A stretch of DNA of 64,000 nt, taken from contig NZ_NBYK01000004.1 in assembly GCF_002197985.1 (NCBI RefSeq), positions 186,001 to 250,000 of the forward strand. Direction: 5' to 3'. Source of the stretch: Halopseudomonas aestusnigri (GTDB lineage Bacteria; Pseudomonadota; Gammaproteobacteria; Pseudomonadales; Pseudomonadaceae). Below, piece after piece: positions 36,262 through 47,444 of this stretch; the first letter of the stretch is position 1; the number at the start of each line of letters is the position of its first letter. The notes beneath the pieces were generated by a model. The model was not told the DNA's origin. It saw only the letters and a list, made by a program, of their open reading frames with translations, and searched no databases. Made by a program: the position numbers and the translations under genes.

Positions 36262-37089
36262 TCAGCGTACCTGCCGGATAATCGCGCCCTCTGCCGGTTC
36301 CGGGCTGCCCAGGGTCAGGCGCTGCGCAGCCACGCCCGCTGCCTTGAGGGCCTCTGCCAGCGCTGGCGCATCGGCGCCATCGAGCTGCACCCGCAGCAGC
36401 GAGTCCAGGCGCATCATGCGCACCAGCAAACGGCTCCAGCTGGCCATCAGCTCGGCGTCTCCGGCCATCGCCGGCAGCGTCAGCTGCTCTTCCGAGCGCA
36501 GCACCTTGAGCAACGTCGAAGGTGTCGGATACAGCGCCTGTTCGACCGCAGCAGTCGGCGTGGTCTGCTCGATATTCAGATAGCTGCGGCGGTTACCGCG
36601 GGTAATCGAGTAGAGCGAGACAAAGCGCTGCGGTTCGGTATCCAGCCGCAGCGCCAGGTAGCGCTGACCGTCCTCCGGACCATATAACTGTGAGTTGTGC
36701 AGAACCTGATTGGCCCACAGGCTGCTGCTGCCGCATTCACGGCCGTCGCAGGCGTAAAGAAGGGTGTGGGGTTGCTCGACCAGTTGACCGAGAACGTGGC
36801 GAAAGGCATCTTCGGGTGGGTAACCGTCGGTGATCTCCCAGGTGACCTGCGCCAGCTCGCCGCTTACGCGGATCTCACGTTCAGCGCGCAGCTGGTTGTT
36901 AATGCGCCTTACACTGCCGATCACGACCGGGTGATCGATCTGTGCAGAGAGGCCTTCGCTGACAATCCGGGAATGGGGAAACGGACTGACCACCAGTTGC
37001 TCCAGCGCCTGCGCTGCCTGAGCCCCCGGGCCACCCGCCAACATGAAGCCACCTACCAACAGCGGCAGAGTACGAACCAATAAAGCCAT
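36262..37089 (-). CDS. exported DUF4892-family protein
   Basis: A 275-residue protein with a signal peptide (MALLVRTLPLLVGGFMLAGG, cleavage near AQA). The mature region (LEQLVVSPFPHSRIVSEGLS...; YACDGRECGSSSLWANQVLH) matches what I recall of DUF4892, a pseudomonad periplasmic or OmpA-neighbour family. ATG at 37089 has AGGGAG ahead; the longer frame upstream lacks a ribosome site. It is convergent with the acylase, five bases between stops. Function unknown. Confidence 0.75.
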   Translation of the reverse strand: MALLVRTLPLLVGGFMLAGGPGAQAAQALEQLVVSPFPHSRIVSEGLSAQIDHPVVIGSVRRINNQLRAEREIRVSGELAQVTWEITDGYPPEDAFRHVLGQLVEQPHTLLYACDGRECGSSSLWANQVLHNSQLYGPEDGQRYLALRLDTEPQRFVSLYSITRGNRRSYLNIEQTTPTAAVEQALYPTPSTLLKVLRSEEQLTLPAMAGDAELMASWSRLLVRMMRLDSLLRVQLDGADAPALAEALKAAGVAAQRLTLGSPEPAEGAIIRQVR

Positions 37090-37201
37090 GCGTCTCCCTA
37101 GACGCGCTCCGGCACACCAGGCCGTAGCGCACAGAATTGGTTGCCGAGAAGCCGGCAACGCAATGAACCTGGTCAGAGAATAGCGCGTGACGCCCTGGCG
37201 G

Positions 37202-38065
37202 TCAGCTCAAGCTTGTGTAGAAGTCTTTCAGAATCGCCGCGACCTGCGGCGCCGGCTCTTCCAGATGCAGGTGGTGGCCGCCGTCGACCCGGTGCACGGT
37301 CAGATGCTTGAAGGCATCAATGCGGGCCAGCACCTCGGGATGTTTGTGCATGACACCTTGATTGGCGAGTACCAGACAGGTCGGCGCCGTGATGTTCTCG
37401 ATGAAGGAAGACGCATGACGCTGGGTAAAGCGCAGCGGCGACGGCAGCATCAGCTGCGGATCGGTACGCCAGGTCCAGCCGCCATCGTGGGGCATCAGCC
37501 CACGCTCGACCAACGCTGCGGCCGCATCCCTAGAGATTGGCGTGGTGCCGCCCAGCACGCGGGCAGACACGGCCTTTTCGACGCTGTCGTATACCGGCTT
37601 GCGCTTGTTGCCCAGCTGCAGCGTGGAGTTGAAGAAGCGCGCCATCTGGCGCGGAGCGTCATCGGCTTCGGAGGTAAACGGCATCAGACCGTCAATCATC
37701 GCCGCGGCAATAATGCGGTCCGGCAGACTGCCGGCCAGTACGCCACTGATAATCGCCCCCATTGAATGCCCAAGCAGGGCAAAGCGCTCCCAGCCCAGAT
37801 CCTCAGCCACCTGCAACACCGTGGCTGCCTGCTGCCAGAGGCTGTAGCCGGTCGCCGGCATGTGTCCGGAGAGGCCGTGGCCCGGCAGATCCAGCGCAAC
37901 CAGATAGACCCCTTCCAGCGACGGTGCGATGCGATCAAAGGTCGCCGCGTTATCGAGCCAGCCATGCAGCGCGATCACCGGCAGGCCGCCGGGCTCTCCC
38001 CAGACCTTGCCGGCGACTTCAATATGCGGCAGGGAGAAGCGAATTTCGTGACTGCTGATGGGCAT
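37202..38065 (-). CDS. alpha/beta-hydrolase
   Basis: A 287-residue alpha/beta-hydrolase fold protein: oxyanion region ALHGWLDNAATFD near 32-44, nucleophile elbow GHSMG near residue 100, and a C-terminal catalytic His in VDGGHHLHLEEP. ATG at 38065 follows GGAGG. It forms a minus-strand neighbourhood with the thioesterase and ligase upstream, much as hydrolase genes cluster around PA1617-PA1622 in P. aeruginosa from memory. Substrate unknown. Confidence 0.88.
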   Translation of the reverse strand: MPISSHEIRFSLPHIEVAGKVWGEPGGLPVIALHGWLDNAATFDRIAPSLEGVYLVALDLPGHGLSGHMPATGYSLWQQAATVLQVAEDLGWERFALLGHSMGAIISGVLAGSLPDRIIAAAMIDGLMPFTSEADDAPRQMARFFNSTLQLGNKRKPVYDSVEKAVSARVLGGTTPISRDAAAALVERGLMPHDGGWTWRTDPQLMLPSPLRFTQRHASSFIENITAPTCLVLANQGVMHKHPEVLARIDAFKHLTVHRVDGGHHLHLEEPAPQVAAILKDFYTSLS

Positions 38066-38183
38066 GGGGGCCTCCGGGACCGTAGCGGAATTAAGCAGAA
38101 CGCAATCTAACGGCCTGCACCGCGTCGGACAAGCGCCCACGTCTGCGTGAATGCATGCCCATATTTGGCACTTTTGCCCTGTT

Positions 38184-38615
38184 CTACTCGGCTTTCAACG
38201 GCACAATGGCCATGGTCAGGCGGGAAATACAGGTTTGATTGCCTGCATCGTCATGCAGCCGAATGTCCCAGACATGCGTGGTTCGTCCCAGATGCACGGC
38301 TTTGGCCACCGCCGTGACACGCCCGGAACGCACGGCGCGCAGATGATTGGCGTTGATATCGAGGCCGACGCAGTAATAGCAGCTGGTATCAATGCACTGA
38401 TAGGACGCGATGCTGCCAACGGTCTCGGCCAGCACTACCGAGGCACCGCCATGCAAAATGCCATAGGGCTGATGGGTCCGCTCATCCACCGGCATACTGG
38501 CGCTGAGCCAGTCGTCGCCGGCGGCTTCGATACGAATATCCAGCAGGCTGTTGATGGTGGGTGACGGCGCATTCAGCCGCTCGAGATCAATCGGGGTTTT
38601 CCAGATACTGCTCAT
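38184..38615 (-). CDS. hotdog-fold acyl-CoA thioesterase (PaaI/MenI-like)
   Basis: A 143-residue single hotdog domain with the family segment YGILHGGASVVLAETVGSIAS, where the HGG motif and the following Glu are catalytic in PaaI/EntH/MenI thioesterases. Its ATG overlaps the TGA of the acyl-CoA ligase gene (ATGA), so the two are translationally coupled and may act on the same acyl-CoA pool. Confidence 0.88.
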   Translation of the reverse strand: MSSIWKTPIDLERLNAPSPTINSLLDIRIEAAGDDWLSASMPVDERTHQPYGILHGGASVVLAETVGSIASYQCIDTSCYYCVGLDINANHLRAVRSGRVTAVAKAVHLGRTTHVWDIRLHDDAGNQTCISRLTMAIVPLKAE

Positions 38616-40300
38616 GTCGTCTCCTGCCGCTGCTCAGACTGATGCCACACCACACTCTGGCCGCTGACCAGCCAATCGTGAAAGTGAGCCTGCCAGGTGG
38701 CTTCCACCACGTTCCGGCGCAGCTTGTGCGTTGGCGTACGAAAGCCGCCGTCGACATCCCAGGGGGTATCAACGACGACAACGCAGCCCAACCGCTCGCT
38801 GCTCGCCAGTGTTGCGTTGAGACGTTCCAAAGCCTCTGCCAGCGCGCGTCTGACGGCATCAGCCCGCTCGTATTGCCCGTCGCCAAGCCGAACCAATGCC
38901 AGCGGCTGCGGCAAATCCTGCCCGACCACACAGGCTTCGTCGACCTCTGGCAGATCCATCAGCGCCTGCTCGATCGGTGCCGGCACCACGTAGCGTCCGC
39001 GAGACGTTTTGAAGATATCCTTGACGCGCCCGGTCAGACGCAGAAACCCCTCCTGATCAATCTCACCAACATCTCCGGTATGCAGGAAGCCCTGTTCATC
39101 CAGCACCTCGGCGGTACGCGCCGGCTCCTTGAAGTAGCCCATCATCAGCGATTTGCTGCGCACCAGAATCTCACCCTGCTCACCCAGTCGGCACTCGACA
39201 CCCGGATTGGGCAAGCCGATATATCCGGCCTTGGGGCGGCCGGGCCGGCCGAGATGGGAATAGCCGCAGTTTTCGGTCATGCCATAGCCCTCGACAACGA
39301 CCAGACCGAGACGGGCAAACCATTGCTGCACCGCCGGCGCCAGGCGGGCCGCACCGCTGACTGCATAACGAACCTGATCCAATCCTAGCCAGGCCAGCAC
39401 GCGCCGCGCCTGCCAAGGGCCAATAACAGGCAAGCGCAGAGCCAGCTTCAACCAGCGCCCACGCCCGCTCTGTTCGACCGCGCGCATGCATTGCTGCCAT
39501 ACCCGAGGAGATCCAAACAGCAGCGTTGGCCGGGCACAGCGGGCATCGCGGACAAAGGTCTCTGCGGACTCGACAAAATACACCTGCTGCCCGCCCAGCA
39601 ACGACGACTGTTCAATAAACTGGCGCTCACCAATGTGGCTGAGAGACTGAAAGGAGAGCATGCGGTCAGTTGCCGAAATGACGAAAAGCCGCTGGTAGTT
39701 GGTCGCCGCCAGAAACATGCTGGCAAAACTGAGCATAACCCCCTTGGGCATGCCGGTTGTACCGGAGGTATAGATAATTGTTGCCAGTTGCTCCGGACGC
39801 GGAAGAACCGGCTCGGCAAGTGGCTCGCAGGTTGTCAACAGCTGCTCCCAGCCTGCCAGGCCCTGCCCTTTCGGCCCGTTTGGCAGGCTCACACAGGCAA
39901 CCCCGTCTGGTACTGCATCGGCGATTTTCGACCAGGCCGGAAGCGGCCCGATAAACAGCGCGCGCAACTCCGCGTGCTCGATCAGCTTGCCGGCAGCATC
40001 GGGGGTCAGGTGAGGGTGCAGCGGGACCGACACATGCCCTGCCATCCAGATCGCCAGATCGGCGATGATCCAGTGCGCGCAGTTCTTTGAAAGCAGACCG
40101 ATGTTGCTGGCCGCAGGCAGGTCAAGCGATTGCAGATAGCGGGCAATGCGACGGGCCTGATCGCCCACCTCGGCCCAGCTGTATCGGACGAGTTGGCCAT
40201 CGCGCCCGGGCTCGAGAAGGAAGTCGCTGCGCGGACGCAGGCTTTCGTGCCGGAAAAAAGACTCCAGCGCGGTCTCTGGTTGCGTTGTCAGTGCGCCCAT
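38612..40300 (-). CDS. long-chain acyl-CoA synthetase (AMP-forming)
   Basis: A 562-residue ANL-superfamily ligase. The P-loop IIYTSGTTGMPKGVM is near residue 175, the adenylate motif VEGYGMTENCGYSHL near 330, and HTGDVGEIDQEGFLRLTGRV with KDIFKTSRGR near 430-455. The bubblegum-like order (long N-terminal part, FKTSRGRYV) suggests fatty-acyl substrates. It is coupled by a four-base overlap to the thioesterase gene. The usual C-terminal catalytic lysine is replaced or displaced in TPTHKLRRNVV. Confidence 0.9.
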   Translation of the reverse strand: MGALTTQPETALESFFRHESLRPRSDFLLEPGRDGQLVRYSWAEVGDQARRIARYLQSLDLPAASNIGLLSKNCAHWIIADLAIWMAGHVSVPLHPHLTPDAAGKLIEHAELRALFIGPLPAWSKIADAVPDGVACVSLPNGPKGQGLAGWEQLLTTCEPLAEPVLPRPEQLATIIYTSGTTGMPKGVMLSFASMFLAATNYQRLFVISATDRMLSFQSLSHIGERQFIEQSSLLGGQQVYFVESAETFVRDARCARPTLLFGSPRVWQQCMRAVEQSGRGRWLKLALRLPVIGPWQARRVLAWLGLDQVRYAVSGAARLAPAVQQWFARLGLVVVEGYGMTENCGYSHLGRPGRPKAGYIGLPNPGVECRLGEQGEILVRSKSLMMGYFKEPARTAEVLDEQGFLHTGDVGEIDQEGFLRLTGRVKDIFKTSRGRYVVPAPIEQALMDLPEVDEACVVGQDLPQPLALVRLGDGQYERADAVRRALAEALERLNATLASSERLGCVVVVDTPWDVDGGFRTPTHKLRRNVVEATWQAHFHDWLVSGQSVVWHQSEQRQETT

Positions 40301-40411
40301 GCCGTGTCCCTTGAGGATTGTTATTGTTATATGTCGTCATATTGCGGTGACGGTGCGTCACTCGAATGGGGGAACACTATCCCAGCAAGCGGTGGCCTAC
40401 AAGCGTCTTTA

Positions 40412-40882
40412 TCAGGCGCCTTGCTCCGCCGGCGTGCGCTGCAGCACCAGTGATCCCAGTCCGGCGGCAACAAAGTCGGTTTCGATGCAGACCAATGCGG
40501 CGGTGGGCATCGGCACATGGGCACGGCGATGCCCCTCGCACAGCAGACTCACCAGTTGACTGACGAGCGGCTGATGACTGACCAGCAGCAGGTTCTGCTC
40601 CGGTCGCTCGGCCAGATAGCGCAGCACGTCGTTCGGCTCATCATCCGGCGTCAGCCAGGGTGCGGTGGCTATTGCGCGCTCAAACCCAATCTGCGAGCGG
40701 ACCAGTGCGGCGGTCTGCTGGGCTCGCACATAAGGGCTGGCGAGAATACCGTCCAATGGTTGCCCCTCAAGCAGCGAGGCCATCAGACGCACTTCAGCTT
40801 CTCCGGCGACCGTCAGCGCACGTTCCGCGTCGGTGGCAGCCTGCGCCGCAGCCTGGCCGTGGCGCATGATCCAGATTCTCAC
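40412..40882 (-). CDS. sixA: phosphohistidine phosphatase SixA
   Basis: A 156-residue histidine-phosphatase-family protein with the RHG motif at residues 7-9 ([10 protein letters not shown], His8 as phospho-acceptor), SPYVRAQQTA and VSHQPLVSQL. SixA removes phosphate from Hpt or NPr histidines. It starts with GTG, which overlaps the DUF4389 stop (GTGA), and uses the GGAGG box inside that gene, so it is coupled to gpsA-DUF4389 upstream. Confidence 0.93.
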   Translation of the reverse strand: MRIWIMRHGQAAAQAATDAERALTVAGEAEVRLMASLLEGQPLDGILASPYVRAQQTAALVRSQIGFERAIATAPWLTPDDEPNDVLRYLAERPEQNLLLVSHQPLVSQLVSLLCEGHRRAHVPMPTAALVCIETDFVAAGLGSLVLQRTPAEQGA

Positions 40883-41190
40883 TCAGCCTCATCCTCCGAC
40901 TGCCGCGTCCAGCGCGCGCCTGAGGCAGGCCAGTCACTGAACGGCCAGGGTTTCTGCTCGCTCACGCCAGTCAGATAGCGCCCAGTCTGCCAGGCATACT
41001 GGGAAAAACTGTCGCCCCAGCCGGCACAATCGGCGTCGGGCGCTCCGGTAAACAGGCGGTAGCCAATCTGGACCAGCGCAATCACCGCAATCGCCACTTC
41101 GGCGACCTGCCAGGCGAGAGCAAAAAACAGCACATAGACCAGCCGCAACCAGAAGTCGGCGCTGCACAGGTTATCGATAAACGAATTCAC
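40879..41190 (-). CDS. DUF4389 membrane protein
   Basis: A 103-residue protein with one or two hydrophobic segments ([35 protein letters not shown]) and an aromatic-rich tail ([15 protein letters not shown]). It fits DUF4389. It begins with GTG overlapping the gpsA stop (GTGA) and ends with GTGA overlapping sixA, so it is translated as part of one compact operon. Function unknown. Confidence 0.8.
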   Translation of the reverse strand: MNSFIDNLCSADFWLRLVYVLFFALAWQVAEVAIAVIALVQIGYRLFTGAPDADCAGWGDSFSQYAWQTGRYLTGVSEQKPWPFSDWPASGARWTRQSEDEAE

Positions 41191-42239
41191 GAATTTTCCT
41201 CACGATTGATGGGCGCGGTCGACATCACGGCAGCGAACTCGACATCACTCTTCTGCTCGGCGGACATCAGCTTGGCAATTACGGCAGGCAACGGCTGGTT
41301 GTCGAAGACAATGGCGTACAGACCGGCCACCAGCGGCATGTAGACGCCCTCCTGTTCCGATTTCTGTTTCAGCACCTTCAAGGTATTGACGCCCTCTGCC
41401 ACCTGCCCCAGCCGGGCCACGCCCTGCTCAAGGGTTTCGCCCTTGCCCAGGGCAAAGCCCACCTGGAAGTTGCGCGATTGCGGCGAGGTGCAGGTCACAA
41501 TCAGATCACCCACCCCCGCCAGACCAAGGAAGGTCAACGGGTTGGCACCCATATGCACGGCAAAGCGGGTCATTTCGGCCAGTGCCCGGGTTATCAGCAT
41601 GGCCTTGGTGTTTTCCCCCAGGCCGAGCGCCGATGCCATGCCGGCAATGATCGCATAGACATTCTTCAGCGCGCCGCCCAGTTCAACGCCATAGCGGTCC
41701 TGGCTGGCGTACACCCGCAGGTTGCGCCCACCCAGTACCGCCTGCACATCACGGCACAGTTGCTCGTCCTCACTGGCCACCACGGTAGCCGTCAGTTCTC
41801 CGGCCGCCATCTCCTTCGCCAGATTGGGACCGGACAGCACAGCTACCCGAGCCTGCGGCGCCTCCTGCTCGACGATCTGACTCATCATCAGAAAACCGGG
41901 CTGCTCAATGCCCTTGGTGGTGCTGACCACCTGTTTGCCGGCGAGCAGAGGTCCGATGTCCTGCAGCACACTGCGGAACGCACTGGACGGGATAGCCAGA
42001 AATACCAGGTCCGCCGAAGCGATAGCTGCTTCAATGTCGGTGGTAACCTGCAACCTGTCGTCAAGCACATAGCCCGGCAGATAACGCGGATTTTCATGGG
42101 TTTCAACAATCTGACGGGCCACATTCGGGTCGCGCAGCCAAAGTGTGACAGGCACCCCTTCCGCAGCCATCAAATTGGCCAGCGTGGTGCCGAAACTGCC
42201 GCCACCCAGAACGCAGACGGGCGCTTTACGGTCGGTCAT
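41187..42239 (-). CDS. gpsA: glycerol-3-phosphate dehydrogenase [NAD(P)+]
   Basis: Makes sn-glycerol-3-phosphate from dihydroxyacetone phosphate for phospholipid synthesis. The 350-residue protein has the nucleotide loop [11 protein letters not shown] at 11-21, the catalytic Lys in [12 protein letters not shown] and the GVGDLIVTC / SRNFQVG segments. First gene of gpsA-DUF4389-sixA. It is divergent from the TonB receptor gene. Confidence 0.97.
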   Translation of the reverse strand: MTDRKAPVCVLGGGSFGTTLANLMAAEGVPVTLWLRDPNVARQIVETHENPRYLPGYVLDDRLQVTTDIEAAIASADLVFLAIPSSAFRSVLQDIGPLLAGKQVVSTTKGIEQPGFLMMSQIVEQEAPQARVAVLSGPNLAKEMAAGELTATVVASEDEQLCRDVQAVLGGRNLRVYASQDRYGVELGGALKNVYAIIAGMASALGLGENTKAMLITRALAEMTRFAVHMGANPLTFLGLAGVGDLIVTCTSPQSRNFQVGFALGKGETLEQGVARLGQVAEGVNTLKVLKQKSEQEGVYMPLVAGLYAIVFDNQPLPAVIAKLMSAEQKSDVEFAAVMSTAPINREENS

Positions 42240-42374
42240 GCAACATCCTTGAACAATGAATCTGGCGCCAGTATAAGCCGAGCACGTCAGATCGCGCGAT
42301 TTGGCTGTGTAAAAAGGGCGATGGCTGGGTAATATGAGCGAGCTTAAACCAACAAGAGCACAGTGCCGCGACCT

Positions 42375-44567
42375 ATGCCTGCTTTCAGACGAACACTTCC
42401 GATCGCCCTGCTGGGTGCCATTCTCCCGTTACATGCTCAAGCGCTGGATGACGCGCTGCTGCTGGGGGAGGTGAAACTGCCAACGGTACTCAGTGCGACG
42501 CGCCTGAAGCAAAGCGCTGCGGAGGTCCCCGGCAGCATGACGGTCATCGACCAGCAACTGATTCGCGCATCCGGAGCCCGTGATGTGCCTGAATTGATGC
42601 GTCTGGTCCCAGGCATGATGGTCGGCTACAGCAGCGGCAACGTAGTCAACGTCAATTATCACGGCACCAATATCACCGAAGCCCGGCGCATGCAGGTGCT
42701 GGTAGACGGTCGCTCTGTCTATCGCCCGGGTCTGGCTACTGTTGACTGGACCGATATCCCGCTGGCTATTGAGGATATCGAGCGCATCGAGGTGTTCCGC
42801 GGCCCCAATACCGCGGCCTATGGCGCCAATGCCCTGATGGGCGTGATCAACATCGTGTCCAGCCGACCGGAGTTCGGCCAGGGCAGCCGCATCAAAGTCA
42901 CGCGCGGCAACCGCGGTGTCAGCGACGTCTACGCCAGCCAGGGCTTCAGTTTTGCCGGATCGCACGCTCGTCTGAGCCTGTTCGGCAAACAGGATGACGG
43001 TTTTGACTTTGATGAAGATGGCGCGGACTACCGCGACGGGCGCCGGCTGGACGCCTTAAATCTGCTCGGCACCACCAACCTTAACGCAACCCAGACCCTG
43101 ACCTGGCAACTCGGCGCCAAGGAAGGTACCAAGCAGCGCGCCAACGATTACTCCGAGATGGCAGAGCCGATAGACTCAAGCTACGAGTTCGACCGGCAGA
43201 TGTACCTGCAGCAGAGCACCGACTCTGATATTTCAGCTAAAGACTATTTCGTCCAGCTGAACTGGAAAAACGACATCAGCCCGAACCATCAGATTCAGGT
43301 CAACACCTACGCCCAGCACATGGAGCGCCTGAGCCACATGCTGGCATGTGACTCGCCGATCGTCTTCTCACCGGAAATGCGTGAGCTCTATCTGATCGGC
43401 AATGTCTATACACGGCGCATGAACTACATCCTGCGCAACCGCGCGGGAGTGTGGGCAGATCGCGACTTTTACAGCAACTGGCTGGTCAACAGGGACAATC
43501 TGGACCCGGCCTATCTGCCGCTGGTCGACAGCATCGTTGCTCAGCACAACGCCATCCGTAATGGTCCTCCGACCTGCTTCAACCTGAACGAAAACCTGCG
43601 CGAAACCCGCTACGAGGCCGAGGTTCAGAACACCCTGCAGATCAACGACGCCCTGCGAACGGTATTCGGGGCCAACCTGCGTTACGATCAGGCAAAATCC
43701 GAAACCTACTTCGGTGGCAAGGTGGAAAACTCGGTTGGCCAGCTGTTCGGTAACCTCGAATATCGTCTGGGCGAGCGCTGGCTTCTGCACGCCGGGGCCA
43801 TGGCCGAGCAGGATCGACTCAGCGGGTTTTCCTTTTCCCCTCGTCTGGCCGCGCACTACTTTCTCGCCCCGGCCCACAGCCTGCGAGCTGTCTACTCCGA
43901 GGCAGTGCGCTCACCGGACATGTATGAAAACAACGCTTACTGGACCTATAAGCCCAGCAATCTGACTGGCGCACCAACCACCGGTGAGAGCTACTACGCC
44001 CTGGCCAAAGGCCCGGGCGACCTTGAGCAGGAGGAAATGCGCTCTTGGGAGCTGGGGTATAACGGCACATTCCACCGGATCGGTCTGCACGTCGACATCA
44101 AGGCGTTTTACGACGAAATCGACAACATGATCAGCCAGCCGCTGCAGGTAGTGAACTTCGAGCCGGATAACAGCAGTTTCGCTCACTTCAGCGGCGTGGA
44201 AGCCCAGACAGACTGGCGCCTCACCGGGCAGGACCGCCTGCGCCTGACCTATGCCTATGTCGACTTCTATGCCAGCAATCGCCTTGACCAGCGTCTTACC
44301 GCCCGCAACAGCGGGTCAGCTGCCTGGCTGCGCAGCTGGGGTGGCGGCATCGACACCAGCCTCATCTATTATGGGTCAGACATGCTCAATGAGCGCCGCT
44401 TCGAGCGTCTTGATGGGCGAATCGGCAAGCGTTTCGATATTGGCCGAACCAGCCTGGAGCTTGCAGCAAACTGGCAGTATCGACTGGACGACGAGGCACT
44501 GACCTGGTCAGAGAACCTGTACGACAGCCCCAGTCAGTTTTATCTGACAGCTGACTTCAGGTTTTGA
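42375..44567 (+). CDS. TonB-dependent outer-membrane receptor (kinase-linked)
   Basis: A 730-residue receptor. The signal peptide is [18 protein letters not shown]. The plug domain holds [31 protein letters not shown] and [20 protein letters not shown]. The beta-barrel ends YLTADFRF with a terminal aromatic. The ligand cannot be read from sequence. ATG at 42375 is preferred to GTG at 42363; neither has a clear ribosome site. It is followed on the same strand, 79 bases on, by a periplasmic binding protein and a hybrid histidine kinase, suggesting a sensing role for the ligand. Confidence 0.88.
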   Translation: MPAFRRTLPIALLGAILPLHAQALDDALLLGEVKLPTVLSATRLKQSAAEVPGSMTVIDQQLIRASGARDVPELMRLVPGMMVGYSSGNVVNVNYHGTNITEARRMQVLVDGRSVYRPGLATVDWTDIPLAIEDIERIEVFRGPNTAAYGANALMGVINIVSSRPEFGQGSRIKVTRGNRGVSDVYASQGFSFAGSHARLSLFGKQDDGFDFDEDGADYRDGRRLDALNLLGTTNLNATQTLTWQLGAKEGTKQRANDYSEMAEPIDSSYEFDRQMYLQQSTDSDISAKDYFVQLNWKNDISPNHQIQVNTYAQHMERLSHMLACDSPIVFSPEMRELYLIGNVYTRRMNYILRNRAGVWADRDFYSNWLVNRDNLDPAYLPLVDSIVAQHNAIRNGPPTCFNLNENLRETRYEAEVQNTLQINDALRTVFGANLRYDQAKSETYFGGKVENSVGQLFGNLEYRLGERWLLHAGAMAEQDRLSGFSFSPRLAAHYFLAPAHSLRAVYSEAVRSPDMYENNAYWTYKPSNLTGAPTTGESYYALAKGPGDLEQEEMRSWELGYNGTFHRIGLHVDIKAFYDEIDNMISQPLQVVNFEPDNSSFAHFSGVEAQTDWRLTGQDRLRLTYAYVDFYASNRLDQRLTARNSGSAAWLRSWGGGIDTSLIYYGSDMLNERRFERLDGRIGKRFDIGRTSLELAANWQYRLDDEALTWSENLYDSPSQFYLTADFRF

Positions 44568-44646
44568 GCAAGCGCTTGGAGCGAACCTACCGATTGACAA
44601 GACACGGACTGTCACCATGCTTTTTTGTGCATTCAGGAGCAGGCGA

Positions 44647-45519
44647 GTGAAACGCTGGCTGGCGGCGCTGCTGGTGTGTTGCCTGCCGGCGCAGGCTACC
44701 ATTGCCGAGCAGTATGCCGTGATCATGCCCGGCACCTCGGCACTGACTCAGCAGTTCATGGCGTCACTGGGCAATGCCCTGCCCGAAGACCGAATCATCG
44801 AGTTGTCAGTAAACGACGCGGTACCGGAAGGTACCGATCTCGTCATCACCATGGGTCGGCAAGGCCTGGAGGCTCGCCTGCAGCAGCCCGACGGGCTGCC
44901 TACACTTGCGACCTACGTCACTGCCGAAAGCCTGCTCGCCACAGCCGCAGCAGACAAGCCGATGCACGCCCTGCTGGCCAACCCCAAGCCCGCGCGCCAG
45001 GTGGCTCTCGCCAAACTGCTGGTACCCGGTATACGACGCATCGGCATCCTGCTGACCGAGCAAACCCAGGCTGGGCTGCCAGAATGGCGCCAGGCCGCCG
45101 CGCAACAGAACACCGACCTGGTAAGCGTCACGGTTGACCCCCAGCAGAATCTGACCCGCAAGCTGGTCGACATCATTACCGACAGCGACATCCTGCTCGG
45201 CACCGATGACTCGCTGATCTACAACGCAGACAATCTGAAGACAATCCTGCTGACAAGTTACTCACGCAGCAAGGTGCTGATCGGCCCCAGCGCACCATTC
45301 ATCGATGCGGGCAGCCTGACCACGACTTACAGCAGCCCCGACGACATGGCGCGCAGCACCGCCTGGCTGATCAAGCAGGGAGTGCCCGGCAGCGGCAGCT
45401 CCTACCCAAAACATTTCTCCGTTCTCAGTAATGCCCAGGTAGCACGCTCACTGGGTATCCCACTGCCGGACGACGCCACCCTCGCCCAACGCCTGGCCGA
45501 GCTGGAGCACGCGCAATGA
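44647..45519 (+). CDS. periplasmic ABC-type substrate-binding-like protein
   Basis: A 290-residue exported protein. The signal peptide is [20 protein letters not shown]. The mature part has two Rossmann-like lobes ([60 protein letters not shown]), the pattern of the ABC_sub_bind family. GTG at 44647 is chosen for AGGAG seven bases ahead; an ATG at 44617 lacks one. Its TGA overlaps the kinase ATG (ATGA). No permease or ATPase is nearby, so it more likely presents a ligand to the kinase than feeds a transporter. Confidence 0.8.
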   Translation: MKRWLAALLVCCLPAQATIAEQYAVIMPGTSALTQQFMASLGNALPEDRIIELSVNDAVPEGTDLVITMGRQGLEARLQQPDGLPTLATYVTAESLLATAAADKPMHALLANPKPARQVALAKLLVPGIRRIGILLTEQTQAGLPEWRQAAAQQNTDLVSVTVDPQQNLTRKLVDIITDSDILLGTDDSLIYNADNLKTILLTSYSRSKVLIGPSAPFIDAGSLTTTYSSPDDMARSTAWLIKQGVPGSGSSYPKHFSVLSNAQVARSLGIPLPDDATLAQRLAELEHAQ

Positions 45520-47444
45520 GCTTTCTGCAACGTGGAACCATATACAGTCGCCTGATCCTGATAGCGACATTACCCGCCCTGCTGATGGGCGTGGTCGGTT
45601 TTACCTTTTTCACCACCGCACGCCTGGACGACGTCAACCGGGAGCTGCAGGTGACCGGTCAGCTGATTGCCGACCAGCTTGCCCCAGCGGCCGAGTACGG
45701 TGTGATCAGCGGTAACCTGGATACGCTAGAAAGTATGGTGACGGGCGCACTGAACGTACCGCATGTACGGGAAGTAACGGTCTATGACCGCTCAGGCAAG
45801 CAACTGCTCAAACTCAACCGCGACCACAGCGAGGAGACAGAGCTGCAGGTATTTGTCGCCGATATCATGCGCCAGCGCATCCCGCTGCAGAACGACCTGT
45901 TCCTGCTTGATGCCCCGGCGGCGTATCAGGACGAACAGCAACGCTACCTGGGTCAGGTACAGGTCAGCCTCAGCAACGCAGCCTTCATCCAGCGCCAGCA
46001 AAGCATACTGCTTAAAACCCTCGCCCTTGCCGCACTGGTACTGGCAGCAACTCTGGTGCTGGCCATCCGTCTGGCCAAGGTACTGGCCGACCCGATGGAG
46101 CGAATGGGGCACGCCGTCTCGCAACTCCGCAAGGGCAAACTGGACACCCGTCTGGACGTTACCGATGAACACGAGATCGGGCATTTGATGCACAACATCA
46201 ACAGCCTTGCAGCGACCCTTGAGCGCGCCGAGAGCCAGCAGCAACGGGCCATGCAGGATCTGGTGACCGCCCGCGAGGGAGCCGAAGCAGCCAACCGCGC
46301 CAAATCCGAGTTCCTGGCGATGATGAGCCACGAGCTGCGAACCCCCATGAACGGGGTTCTGGGCATGCTGCAGCTATTGGAAACCACCGATCTGAACAGC
46401 GAACAGAGCGAGTATGTGCATATCGCCGGCGAGTCGACCGACCATCTGCTCAAGGTGATCAACGATATCCTCGACTTCTCGCGCATTGAGCGCGGCGCGC
46501 TGGAACTTGAAGAAATCGCCTTTAACCTGCCCCAACTGATCACGTCATCGATCAATGTCTTCGAACACACCGCGCGCCAAAAAGGCTTGCGCCTGCTCTG
46601 CAACCTTACCGGGCACGAGAGCTGCGAGGAAGTCATCGGCGATCCGACACGCATTCGTCAGATTCTGGTCAACCTGGTCGGTAACGCGCTGAAGTTCACC
46701 GAACAGGGACAAATTGAAGTCAATGCCAGCTGGCGGATGACCAGTACCAACGAACTGTGGCTGGAGTGTGCGGTAATCGATAGCGGTATCGGCATCTCAC
46801 CCGACCGTCTGGAAAGCATGTTCGACGCATTCCAGCAGGCCGACAGCAGCACCTCCCGGCGCTTTGGGGGCACCGGCCTGGGGCTGTCCATCGCCCGTAC
46901 CTTCGCCCGCAAGATGGGGGGAGACCTCACGGCCAGAAGCCGCGATGGGGAAGGCTCTTCCTTCATGTTCAGCATTCCGCTCAGAACCACCGGGCACGCC
47001 ACAGGGCAATCGCTGGAACCGGCACTTCCCCGCCCCGCCTTCAATCAACGCCCAGTCCTTCTGGTGGAAGACAACCCGGTCAACCAACTGGTCATCCAAG
47101 GCATGCTGAAGCAAACGACTATCCTGTTAGAGATCGCCGACACCGGCGAAAGCGCCCTGCGGATGCTTTGCGAACGCCCGGAGCGCTACGCCGCCATCTT
47201 GATGGACATTCACCTGCCGGACATCGACGGTCTGGAGGTCTGCCGACGCTATCACGCCCACTGCCGGGCCCAGGGCTGGATGGCTGTACCCTGTGTTGCT
47301 CTGACCGCCAGCGCCCTTGATATTGACCGCCGGGACTGCGAAGCCGCCGGCATGCAGGGTTTTCTCAGCAAGCCAATCAGCCGCCCGGCGCTGCTGGGCG
47401 CATTGGCCGCCTGGACAGAAACCGACAGCCATCATTCAAGCTGA
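45516..47444 (+). CDS. hybrid sensor histidine kinase (PA1611-like)
   Basis: A 642-residue hybrid kinase: a membrane helix at 12-33, a periplasmic sensor of about 140 residues, a second helix near 167-187, a HAMP domain (~190-240), HisKA with phospho-His272 in [12 protein letters not shown], HATPase ([34 protein letters not shown]) and a C-terminal receiver with Asp564 in [11 protein letters not shown]. No Hpt domain, so an external phosphotransfer protein is needed. Its place before fabA matches PA1611, which in P. aeruginosa interacts with RetS in the Gac network as I recall. It is coupled by ATGA to the binding protein. Confidence 0.9.
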   Translation: MSFLQRGTIYSRLILIATLPALLMGVVGFTFFTTARLDDVNRELQVTGQLIADQLAPAAEYGVISGNLDTLESMVTGALNVPHVREVTVYDRSGKQLLKLNRDHSEETELQVFVADIMRQRIPLQNDLFLLDAPAAYQDEQQRYLGQVQVSLSNAAFIQRQQSILLKTLALAALVLAATLVLAIRLAKVLADPMERMGHAVSQLRKGKLDTRLDVTDEHEIGHLMHNINSLAATLERAESQQQRAMQDLVTAREGAEAANRAKSEFLAMMSHELRTPMNGVLGMLQLLETTDLNSEQSEYVHIAGESTDHLLKVINDILDFSRIERGALELEEIAFNLPQLITSSINVFEHTARQKGLRLLCNLTGHESCEEVIGDPTRIRQILVNLVGNALKFTEQGQIEVNASWRMTSTNELWLECAVIDSGIGISPDRLESMFDAFQQADSSTSRRFGGTGLGLSIARTFARKMGGDLTARSRDGEGSSFMFSIPLRTTGHATGQSLEPALPRPAFNQRPVLLVEDNPVNQLVIQGMLKQTTILLEIADTGESALRMLCERPERYAAILMDIHLPDIDGLEVCRRYHAHCRAQGWMAVPCVALTASALDIDRRDCEAAGMQGFLSKPISRPALLGALAAWTETDSHHSS

